NCBI GenBank assembly: GCA_013076295.1
Contig: RQOL01000855.1
Location: forward strand, 2,976,001-3,040,000
Length of the DNA stretch: 64,000 nt
Direction: 5' to 3'
Source of the DNA: Sanderia malayensis
Taxonomy: Eukaryota; Cnidaria; Scyphozoa; Semaeostomeae; Pelagiidae
Shown here: positions 1-9,622 of the stretch, piece by piece
Layout: every line of letters begins with the position of its first letter
Numbering within the stretch: the first letter of the stretch is position 1
The notes under the pieces: generated by a model
Seen by the model: the letters and a program-made list of their open reading frames with translations, nothing else
Told to the model about the DNA's origin: nothing
Database searches by the model: none
Program-made: the position numbers and the translations under genes

Positions 1-636
1 CAGAGAGTTAAAGAGCGAAGAAAAGAAAGGTTCTGGGTTAGAGAAACAGTTTTAAAAACAAATCTTTCAAAAAAGTCACGGGTTGGACCAATAATTGAAA
101 GATAACGATCCCGAATTTTGTTAAAGATATTTGCAAATGCGAAAAGAAAACTTGGGCCAACAATTTACTGTTGGGGAAGCAAAAACAACAGCAAAAGATA
201 CATTTTACATGAAATTTTCTGTGCCCCAGACACTGTTTCCCCATCATAAATTTTTCGCATTCCTTAGAACAAAAGACGGATCACGATTACCACGAAAAAA
301 TATCAAAACTTTTCCTTTTCTATTCGTGGTAATCCTGCCGGTTTTATCACGAAAATCGGACATAACACGATTACAAATTATGTACTCACTTGGTTTTATC
401 ACGAATACAACCTAATCGTTATCGCTATCGTTATCGTTATCGTGATAAACCTCAAGTGAGTACCAGGCTTTAGAATGGGCTAAAGCTTGCGCAACCGCAA
501 TCTGATACTTGGTTGCCAAGATTACTTTCTGACACTTCCATGGAAGCAGAATTTGTATCACATTCCGCTAGATTTCGAATAACAACGCACGTGCTATCTG
601 AGAGAGAAAATCTTGCAATTCTCGAAATTGAGATAA
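1..636. other. Gene-free left edge with short inverted repeats
   Basis: No credible coding exon is seen. The stretch holds a hairpin at 382-463 whose arms (about 22 bases, beginning GTACTCACTTG) face each other across a short CGTTAT-type microsatellite (about 415-443), and a weaker inverted repeat around 278-340 built on GATTACCACGAA / TTCGTGGTAATC. The open frames here have no recognisable protein character. The remainder shows nothing I can name. Confidence 0.5.
382..463. repeat. Inverted-repeat hairpin around a CGTTAT microsatellite
   Basis: The left arm at 382-404 (GTACTCACTTGG...ATCACGA) is matched in reverse complement by the right arm at 440-463, with one or two differences. The loop is largely CGTTAT/CGCTAT hexamers. 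It could be a very short MITE or the end of one; I see no clear target-site duplication. Confidence 0.6.
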
Positions 637-830
637 GGCTGCGTTTACACGGGATGGGTTCCATTTGGAACCGTACCATAATGAGTACGATTAGGCCTTC
701 CATTTACACGGGACCTGTCGGAACCGTTCCAAATAGAACTGCTAGCCGTACCGAAATGGGATGGCTCAGAAAAAGTCCCATTTGGAACCACTTCACTGAA
801 CCGTTCCAAAATGCTCGTGTAAACGCAGCC
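637..830. mobile_element. Harbinger-type MITE, 194 bp
   Basis: Terminal inverted repeats GGCTGCGTTTACACG ... CGTGTAAACGCAGCC bound the element, flanked on both sides by TAA (634-636 and 831-833). A 3-bp TWA target duplication is characteristic of PIF/Harbinger transposons. The interior is itself rich in inverted GGAACCGTTCC-like words and has no transposase. A 667-bp element at 31744-32410 has closely related ends and TTA duplications, so the two look like one family. A Harbinger transposase relic lies about 130 bp downstream, making that superfamily a plausible mobiliser. Confidence 0.8.
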
Positions 831-957
831 TAAAATGGTTGTTCGAGCTACAGTACATGGACGCTGGATGCAAGTAGAGTAAAGGATTCGCTACTCTCAA
901 TTGTGACGAAGAACGTTTTGGTAACAAAGAATATTTTTGTCTTAAATTTTCTTCATG

Positions 958-1429
958 CAGGCGGCTCATTATAATTCGGGTTGAGATATAAATGCACTTG
1001 AACAGATATGTTATTGAAATAATATACCAATTTTAAACTTAAATCGCGCTGTGTGCGAACTTTGACAACAACTATCTGATAAGTTGTCCAATTATAGAAG
1101 CAAATTGAGCCACGTGACATCCTATCTGTTGCAAGTCTCTCTTCACAAGAAATAGCCTTTCGCATATGGGTGTTTTGCTTGGTAATCTTGGGTTTGATTT
1201 TATCACATATCTCCTGGAAGACAGCTTCGTTCACTCAGAAGTACCGCTTATACATGGGCCTATCTTCAGCTGCTAGTTCTTGGACCAAGTGGTTGAAAAT
1301 TCCTTGTTCTCTTCTACGGAAACTCCACCCACGCACCCAAACAGACCTACATCGTTGACGACATCTCCTTCTTCTTAAAATAATTAAAACCAAAAGGGCT
1401 TTCGACTTTAATTTTCCTAAACCCGCCAT
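958..1429 (-). pseudogene. Harbinger (HARBI1-like) transposase N-terminal relic
   Basis: Reading from 1429 leftward, the protein starts MAGLGKL, has an arginine-rich stretch (RRRRCRQRCR), then WVRGW, RRREQG, HLVQEL and MYKRYF. After an in-frame TGA it continues NEAVFQEICDKIKP, KITKQNTHMRK and CEERLA. This order is that of the N-terminal, helix-turn-helix-like part of HARBI1/Harbinger transposases. The stop sits where family members usually have arginine, so a CGA-to-TGA change is the simple explanation. After CEERLA the resemblance is lost and the DDE nuclease part is absent. It is therefore a dead fragment. The call rests on remembered family motifs, not on a search. Confidence 0.7.
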
Positions 1430-1962
1430 TTAAATTTTCCCGCCAATTTTACTAGATACCATTGAGAATGTGCGCATGCACGAATCGCTGTTCCTCTCAA
1501 ATCGGAGGCCAACAACAGGGAGGTGGCGCGCCAGGCGCGCTAGCCTTTCTAAGGGACTTCACGTAAGAGACTGCTTAATTTCAAGCCTGAATATATTCTT
1601 AAATACTTAAAGCTAACATAAACAAACGAGAAAGAATCCTCATCAGAATCATGTTGAGACAGAGAACAGGAAAATAAAAACAATTCTCAGATAATTAACT
1701 ATAATGACCACGCCTACTGACCACGCCCTCTTGTCGGCAAACTTAATACATTACAACCCCAACAAAACCGCACCCCTGACGGCCCTGTATCTGTTGCAAT
1801 GCAACAAAACCTTGTAGGCAAGAAATTCAATAATAGTAAATGACAACAAATGGTATCCAGTAACAGCTTAATCATGAACGTGGTATATAAAATGCTACAG
1901 CAAAAATGTATTTAATTTCTTCAAACCTTTGAGTGACACAAGAAAAGTTACATTAAAACTCA
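1430..1962. other. Intergenic, nothing recognised
   Basis: This stretch separates the Harbinger relic from the 3' end of the thioesterase gene. I see no exon, RNA gene or repeat with convincing ends. Part of it near 1963 is probably thioesterase 3' UTR. Confidence 0.4.
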
Positions 1963-3615
1963 CTAAAACTTACTTTTTGGTCCTTCAATTATATTATTCT
2001 TCAAAAAACTCAACATACTCTTCCAGGAATGCTCTTGGGCTGCGGCATGCTGCACAACATTTCCACCCCAGCCCGTTAGACAATCATACAATTTATGAAA
2101 TGAAAAAGGGCAGAAAGGCATATAAGGAGGCTCAATTAGGTGTCCTGTTCTAGGATATGCTAAATGTGTGACTTTATTTGGAATAGCTTCTCTCATTTCT
2201 TCAGCCATTTGGCTGGCATTTAAACATTGGTCATCCTCCCCTGTTACACACAACACTTGGCCAGAAATATTTTCAACTTTAATCCTACAATTACGGACCG
2301 CTTCTGGATACCTGTCAGGAATATGTTTTCCAACTACTACCCCATCGCAAATCTCCGCATCTTCAACCTTATAAAATGTAGACATACCCATGAGCTTATT
2401 CTTATACTTGATACTAGTGGCAAGAAATGTTGGGGTATTTATTGCTACAACAGCCTTCACCAAACTGCTCAGAGAAGCGACATGCAGACCAACTTGCCCT
2501 CCATATGATACACCAACATAACCAACTCCATTTTTATATACCTTCTCGTGTTTTGAGAACCATTCAACAGCCTCAAGAAAGTATTCAAGATCAACATCAG
2601 TAAATTGTTCAGGTAAGTCCTTGTATCTCGCAAATGCAAGTGCAAATGTTGCAAAACCATGCGATGCCATAAGAGCAGCTCGATGTTCCAAAAGTCCACC
2701 AAACCCAAACACATCCAACACTCCTACAATAATCAAAGCGTTATATAAAAAAAAGCAACCGCCGCTATTGTCTTGCCAGCCATGGGTGTGCTTCCTGACA
2801 GTAGTAAAATAGACGCTTAAAAAAACCTCGACAATGTTACGTTGGACATCAAGGGTGTGACTTAGAAAGACGTGTCGTGGACATGGGCGCTAACCGGCAG
2901 GATTTATTTTTGGATAGGGTGGCAAAAGTGCTAGAAATATAAATGCTAGAAATGTAAGTAATATATAAGATCATGAATAACATGTGCATCGCCCTTGACC
3001 TCCCTGTTCGCGCCTTCGGTAGTAAAAACAAGAATTTAAATAAGAATATTCGTTATGCACGTTACCTGGGAACCTCCCTTCGCCTTTTGGAAGAAAAAGA
3101 CTGCCCCTTAATCTTCCCACATTTATTTCTTTCTTTTCCACCCATGGTGCAGAATATGTCCTCAGAACGGTAGTAGATGCCAGCAAAGTCTTCTCGGGGC
3201 AGCTTTCAATATGCCCATCAAACAACTCAAGTTTAAACTTCATCGGCTTATCGATATTTTTTGGAATATACCTCAAGCCCCTTCTTTGTCCAGGAGCTGG
3301 TCGAAGACTCCAAAACAACCCCATCTCATCAATTCCTGTGTAAGTACCACCAAATGATGGATCTTTGCTCAGACTAACAGCTCCATGCGAGTCTGCAATA
3401 AAATGGCCTGATGCTTCGTACACTTCATTCTTCTCCGACCTCAATTCACCCCTCAACGTAACACGTTGAAATTGCTGTAAATTTTTCACAACTACCGAAA
3501 ATCTTTCGTTGACTAAAACGGGTCTTTTTGGAACAAGAATTTTCGGCCACATCGTGATATTTTGCCTTTTGCTGGAATGAATTGTCTCTCGAAGCTTAAA
3601 CCTCAAAGAACTCAA
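1963..3615 (-). CDS. BAAT / acyl-CoA thioesterase family enzyme
   Basis: Two exons (3615-3066 and 2723-1963, intron GTAACG...TTGTAG) encode 436 residues, close to the 420-480 usual for ACOT1/2/4 and BAAT. The N-terminal half is the beta-rich acyl-CoA thioester hydrolase/BAAT domain (about residues 25-170; SLRPAPGQRRGLRY is typical). The C-terminal half is an alpha/beta hydrolase starting RFPGVLDVFG. The nucleophile elbow GVSYGG places Ser256 where acyl-CoA thioesterases have serine and mammalian BAAT has cysteine, so thioester hydrolysis is favoured over bile-acid conjugation. The rest of the triad is Asp347 or 348 (TGEDDQ) and His378 (PRTGHLIEPP). The protein ends SKF, a possible variant PTS1 peroxisomal signal, while the basic first 20 residues could instead target mitochondria. 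The exact paralogue is not resolved. Confidence 0.9.
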
Positions 3616-5528
3616 CTCCCAGCCTCACTGACATTTCTAGTTAACCGCAGACGAAGCATTAACTTCTTGCCGTGTTAAGAACTTGTGTTAAGAACTTGCG
3701 AAGCATTACGGTCATACAATCTTGTTTCTATACTCTAGTTCAATCCTTTTGTTGCAATGCAAAGACTATGAACGCAAGATTCTAATATTGCAAAGGAAAC
3801 AAAAACTACCTTCTCGCGTGGGTAGCCAAGCATTTTATTCCATTCTGAAAAAGTTCAAAAAACATGTTTAGTTTCTAATACCGAAAAGTTCCTCGCATTT
3901 TCAGTGTTCGTTACATCAAAATGCAATTGTATACCACCTTATAAAAATCGCTTCCAGGCACACAATACTAGCTTGCAAGCACATTACGGATATTTGCTGT
4001 TCATCATTTGCCTTTACACCAAGATGACATGCGCATGCAAAACAATACAAGGATAAGATCAAGTGTGTGGCATCTTTTCTGACTTAAAAGCGAACTGCAA
4101 TGCCAATAAACCAGATGCTCGTATACTTGGACAAAATGCAGCAGTTTCCATATGGCTTCAATTCAACGAGGTAACCAATGCCCTTAAAACACAATTGCCT
4201 ACTTTTGCAACTTAAGAGCCACAATAATCACCGATATGATGCAAGCAATAGCTCCATGTGATTATAGTGTTATCCCATGCATACGGAATCAAGCAATAAG
4301 AAACTGCAGCACATGTGCAATGCCTCAAGTTATCAACCAAATATCAAGACACAAGTACATATGTCCTTTTAATCTTTAATATAATACAAAACAAGTGACA
4401 AATGAAAGTGTTATAGCTAAAAAATCGCTCTACCTTAGCAAGTGCTTGCCAATACATCACATTCTTCACAATGCAGATATCAGCTTCACTGCTGCATTAT
4501 CTCTCTTTTATCTTTTCACAGATTAAAAACTGACAGCTTTTTTACAGCAGATAGAACCTGCGGAATACAATGGATACAAGAGTTTCACTGCTGTGTTATT
4601 ATGATACACTTCCTGAGCAAAAGTTAAACACCACCTAATGCAAAATGCCATCTAGAAGTGGCCCAAGGCCTGAGCAAGAAAATTTACATGACAATATATA
4701 AACACAAAACGGGCTTCAATGGCAAATTTCTTTAGCAAAAATATGCTCAAAAAGTCATAAATTCTGTGACTGTTGTGATGAACTTGAAATGGCTCAAATA
4801 CAAAAAACCTTATTGTATTTTATTTACATTAACCTGCTTTAAAAGTTGTTGGTGTAAAATAGGAGGATTTCCAGAGGAGGGGAACTTTAATACAAACAAT
4901 GCCAGGCAAAAAGGGGATGGTACCTTAAAATTAATCATTTTCCAAGATATCCTTTGTAAACGACCCAGGGAGATAAGTACCAACTATCTTATTATATATG
5001 TGCTCCATTAATCATTTTTATTACTCAGAGACTAACTTATATGTAAACAACTCTTTGCATGAAAGAGGAAAGTGGTCTTTGTAAAGTGGTTTAGTGTTAT
5101 TGTTATGTGTATGCAGAGTTGATCTTTTGTTTTGTTGTCATTTGTGAGTTTGTCATTTGTTTGGTGTTTTGGTTTGTTGTCCTTGTCAGATTGTCAAGTT
5201 TTTGCTGTGTGTTCCTTATTGTAAGTTGCATATAAATGTTGATGTTGACGTTTAGGGTGTGGCATAGTAAGATTTTCTTGGATATGAAATTTTTGGGTTG
5301 CATCTGTAAAGTTTGTTTACGATTCAATAACAATTGTATTAATGTGGGAAGATTATTGTTGAGTTGATTTAAAAGAACAAGCACTTTTTATCTTGAGTCC
5401 CTTCTCAAGTAGCACAACATTCACCTCCAAGAAACTGACACGAACATTCTGAGAACATTAGCCAACTACCAAGGAATAGATAATATTAACCTCTACATAT
5501 CAAGTACAAGCTTATCTCACCTATAACC
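3616..5528. other. Intergenic region and probable 3' UTR of the SNF gene
   Basis: About 1.9 kb between two minus-strand genes. The part to the left is the presumed promoter of the thioesterase; the part near 5100-5528 is probably SNF 3' UTR (AT-rich, no conserved exon). No repeat with clear termini and no RNA gene were recognised. Confidence 0.4.
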
Positions 5529-7350
5529 TCACTTCTTGGCAAATGATATAAGCATGGGATTATTTGGTGTGATCTTAAAGCCTTGCAATGTGTCCTTTGC
5601 TTGTCCTGCAACATTCACACTGTCAAATTCAACAAATGCAATGTCACTACGCCCTGGAACCAATCTCACCTCCTTGAAACCAACGAATCTAAAAAACAAA
5701 TACAAATCAATAAACAATGAGCATAAAGGCAAAACAGTGCACAAAATACAAACCCCAATAACAAACTAAATGGCAGGAAATAATGTTATGGGGGTTTTTG
5801 CCCTTTTATCCTGTCCTTATAGTAAATGATTATTTGACTTACCATCTGTTTAATAAATTCCTAATATAATAATTGGTTGATTTCTTTTGCTACTACTTTG
5901 TTGAATAATATTTGCTACTAGCAGCAAGAGTCTACTGTACCATGACTTCTTTACAACAACCAGCAATAATTTGTAACAGTTGAAATAAAAAACTACATAC
6001 TGTTGGAATAACATTGACAGCATCATCTCTGTGGTCTCCTCCGGAAGATTTTGTATAAACAGAATCTGATTAGGCACTTCTGGCATTTGCTGTACGGGAG
6101 CTACAACAGGTTGGACAACTGGTGCTGCAAAAGATTTCACAATGGTTTTAAAGCCACATTTTATACTCTATGATCCTACAAGATTACTGGGTGAGGGCTG
6201 AAATCAATGGATGATTTTTAAAATAATATGGTCAATAAGGCTTCTTGTTGGTGGATTGTCATGGTCAAATGCCACATTAAAATGTTCGTTGTAATTAGTA
6301 GACAAATTTTACAGGCTCTTTTATTTTCTTGATGGTTCTTGAGTCTTCAAAAATCAAGTCTAAAGTACCTGTCCAACGATTGGAAAGGTGTGTGGAGATT
6401 TGACAAAAACAGTGCCAAATTATTAGGGTACACTGGCAAAATCTTTAAATAATAAAAGAATTAGTGGCTAGTTTACAAACAGGTGCATATCATACCAACT
6501 ACTGCCGTTGGTGCAGCTGTCTGGGTGTTAGAGGCAGTAGCAGATTTCTTTGCTGACTTTGCAGATTTATCTTCAAAAATAAAATACGTAATAAACTGAA
6601 TTCACATGTAGCATTGTTGGAATTGTGACTTCAATCAAATCCTTGCACTCCTGGTCAATTATTGTTGGCAGAGACTCGATTGTCAGAGCATTCCTGTATT
6701 TTTAAGATCTGAACTTCGAGAGAGGCTCTGGGCCAAGCTATAAAGAAACCTCACACAAAACAACCTTGTGCCAAGCTTATAAAAAAAACCTCGTACCTTC
6801 ATCCGCCTTCCTCTTCTCTCTAGGTTTCTTCTCTTTAGGAACATAGTTTCCTTCTTGCTTAAGAAGAGCTTCCGAGCGAGTTTTTGAATAGGCAATTCTC
6901 TAAAAAAAACAAATTAAACAAAAAAAATTCATTATGACTTTTTTAATAACACAAATATATGCAGAATATGAAATCAGCCATTTTCCTACCATGGGTTTTT
7001 CATAAAAAGGAAATCCCTGCATCGACCGTAATGCATTTGTTGCACTGGCTACATCTTTGAAAACAACAAAGGCTTGACCTCTCATCTTCAATGTTTTCAT
7101 TGCAATAATTTCGAGAATTTGTCCGAACTGAGAGAAAATCGCATATAGTGACTTCTTCAGTTCTGAAAAAGCAAAAGAATAAGTTGTTCTGGATCTCGAT
7201 AGAAATATAATACTCAATAGAAAAATTAAAATAAAGAACAATGTATTCAGTTGACATTTGAACATCAACATTAATGGCCTAATTACCTTCTTTCTTAACT
7301 TTCTCGTTGAGATTGTTGATATAAATAGTTTCTTTTGGTGCAACATCCAT
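5529..7350 (-). CDS. SNRPA/SNRPB2: U1A/U2B''/SNF-type spliceosomal snRNP protein
   Basis: Six exons (7350-7287, 7162-6990, 6899-6797, 6570-6496, 6124-6001, 5688-5529) join in phase to 232 residues. RRM1 begins [12 protein letters not shown] and contains the RNP1 octamer [11 protein letters not shown]2 begins [12 protein letters not shown] and contains DIAFVEF, then [10 protein letters not shown] and a terminal FAKK. This is the two-RRM architecture of U1A, U2B'' and Drosophila SNF, which bind U1 hairpin II and/or U2 hairpin IV. The linker between RRMs is short and Ala/Thr/Gln-rich, so total length is nearer U2B'' (225) or SNF (216) than vertebrate U1A (282). Mixed U1A- and U2B''-like residues suggest an undivided SNF-like gene, which is inference. 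It acts in the nucleus. Confidence 0.93.
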
Positions 7351-9622
7351 GATTTAACGAAAAATATCCAAAAACTTTTAACAATTAATAGCTTTCCATT
7401 AACAGAAAAAATTCATCTTCAATATATTGGATCGGATGATAGTGATAGCGAATGATATGTTTCGTGAACTTTCAAGCTTCCACATGCACAACGAGATAGA
7501 ACGACACATGCACGTCAGAGACAGACAGTCCCTCTTGTCGGCTCCTTTGTTATTTTTGAAGCATGCAATGCAATTTTGTTTTGATGTGACTGGAAAGAGA
7601 ATAGAGAGGTTACTCTGTGTCTAAACTCCCCCTACCGGTGTTTTTTATTAATAAAAACTTAAGTTTCGAATGCGTTGATTCTGAATTTAGTTTAATTTAA
7701 ACCCACTTTTTTTTTTAAATACTATGCAAAGTCCCCGTACCAGAGTTTCTTTAGCTTTCACCCTATTTATGTTACGAGATGTTTCTTACACCAAAACCTA
7801 ATTTTCCTTCAAAGTTCTTCTCTCTTTTGTCACTGCCAAGCATAAATTAGATTACAGAAGCAAAAAAATACAAAATTCCATCGCTAACAACTAAAATATA
7901 TTTTAAAATGCAACTGGAAACATAAAAAACAAAGCAAAATAAGCTAGACAACATAGGTTTCTTAACTTCTTCGATTCACACGAAATCTCCAACTAAATTT
8001 TCTTAAGTTTGGAAGATCTGGGGTATGAAGGCTGGCTGCAACAAGTGAATTACTTTATGCACACTCCATGAACGATCAAATTCCCAAATTAACAATTTAA
8101 AATAGGCTGAAATTTGGCTAACAAATAGTCGAAACATACTAACTATGGCTTTCTGATCATTTTGAGACAGGTTTCAGCTCTGTAATTCAATTTCAATTTC
8201 AATAATAATGACATGCTACATATATACAGAGCGTCGTCATGAATAAATACAAACTACCAAGCAAAACGAACTAAAACAACTAATAAACATAGCATCGATG
8301 TAAACTAAGAAAACAACATAACATCGATAAAAACTAAAACTAAAGATTAGGAGATGCTAGAAAAGGGAAATTACCAACTATAGGACAGTTGGTTCAAAAG
8401 TTGGTCTCGAGGAGGGCCGCAACAAGTGAATTACTTTATCTATACACCATGAACGTTAAAACTGCCATATTTACTTTTCGAAATAGACCGAAAGTTGGTA
8501 ATTAAATAGTCGAAACCTACTAATTAGGGCCTTCTGATCATTTTGAGACAAGTTAGTCCCGTGGGCTGCCTGCTACAATTGAATTACTTTATGTATATAC
8601 TCCATGAACGTTCAAATTCCAAAATTGACTTTTGGAAATAGACCGAAATTTGGCTAACAAATAGTCGACACTTCCTAATTAAAGTCTTCTGATCGTTTTG
8701 AGACAAGTTTCAGCTCTCTGGGACAGTTGGTTCAAAATGTTTATGTCCCAGAAATCGTTTAGCAAGTGACTTATTACGTTATGTAAGTCCATCAATGGTG
8801 GCTTGAAAATCTAACTTTGGAAATAGATGCAAAGTTGATTTACAATTTCTCCTCAGAATCAACCACTTTCTAATTTCTGCCTTCTGATCCTGTTGATCCC
8901 GTTCACATCTTTATGGAACAAATATTTGGAAAGTGAAGTATGAAAGATTTTTGCAAGTAATTTTCAGTTTGATGCGTCCATATTCATCTATTAACACAAT
9001 GGTTTGGAGATTTAAATTCACGAAAATTTCCTCACAAATAGTCAAAGCCTACTATTTCGTTTATTTTGGTCCTTTGGGACCATTTTCAGCTTGGAATATA
9101 TTTTGTTTTTTGACCAATTCTTTTACTTATTTGTTTGACATTCTAAATTCTGAAATAGAGCGAGTTTTCAAACCGTCACACATATTATGAAATCTCGTAT
9201 AGAAAATAAGATTTTTTATGTGCCATGTTTCAGAGATTTATACTACGGCATAACACGTTGTCTTATGAAAGACTTTTGTTTAGGAATTGCATGGTTTTGT
9301 TTTGTTGAAAAGAAAAAGGTTCAACAATCACTTAGTCTTTTCTTGTTTCTTTTTTAATTTTTCATCCGAGGCTGAGCATGTTTTAAACTTGTTCTTATTT
9401 TTATGGGAAATCGAGCCTCAGTGTTCTTATAAAGTGTGTTCTTATAAAAAAAGAGTGAATCAGCTTTTCTTGTGACATCGAGCCCCATACTGTAATGATT
9501 GAATTGAATTGCATTATGAAACAACGGTTCATTAATTCAGCTCAGCAGCGAACAACAGTCTCTTCTCTTGATTGAGGCTCTCGTCGAGCAATTCAATCAA
9601 CAATGGAACATCATAATGGCCT
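7351..9622. other. Divergent intergenic region with repeat cluster
   Basis: This holds the promoter of the minus-strand SNF gene and upstream DNA of the plus-strand TMEM272-like gene. From about 8036 to 9095 it is filled by diverged direct repeats (separate entry). A 60-bp segment at about 8189-8248 recurs inverted at about 30970-31030. I see no convincing exon or RNA gene in it. Confidence 0.5.
8036..9095. repeat. Degenerate direct-repeat cluster, 4-5 copies
   Basis: A loose unit of about 170-360 bp recurs. It contains the ordered words GTGAATTACTTTATG, CTCCATGAACG, AAATAGACCGAAA, AACAAATAGTCGA and CTTCTGATCATTTTGAGACA. Clear starts are near 8040, 8408, 8570, 8757 and, very diverged, 8960. 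Copies differ by many substitutions and by length, so this is an old cluster and not a young satellite. No coding potential is seen. Confidence 0.65.
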
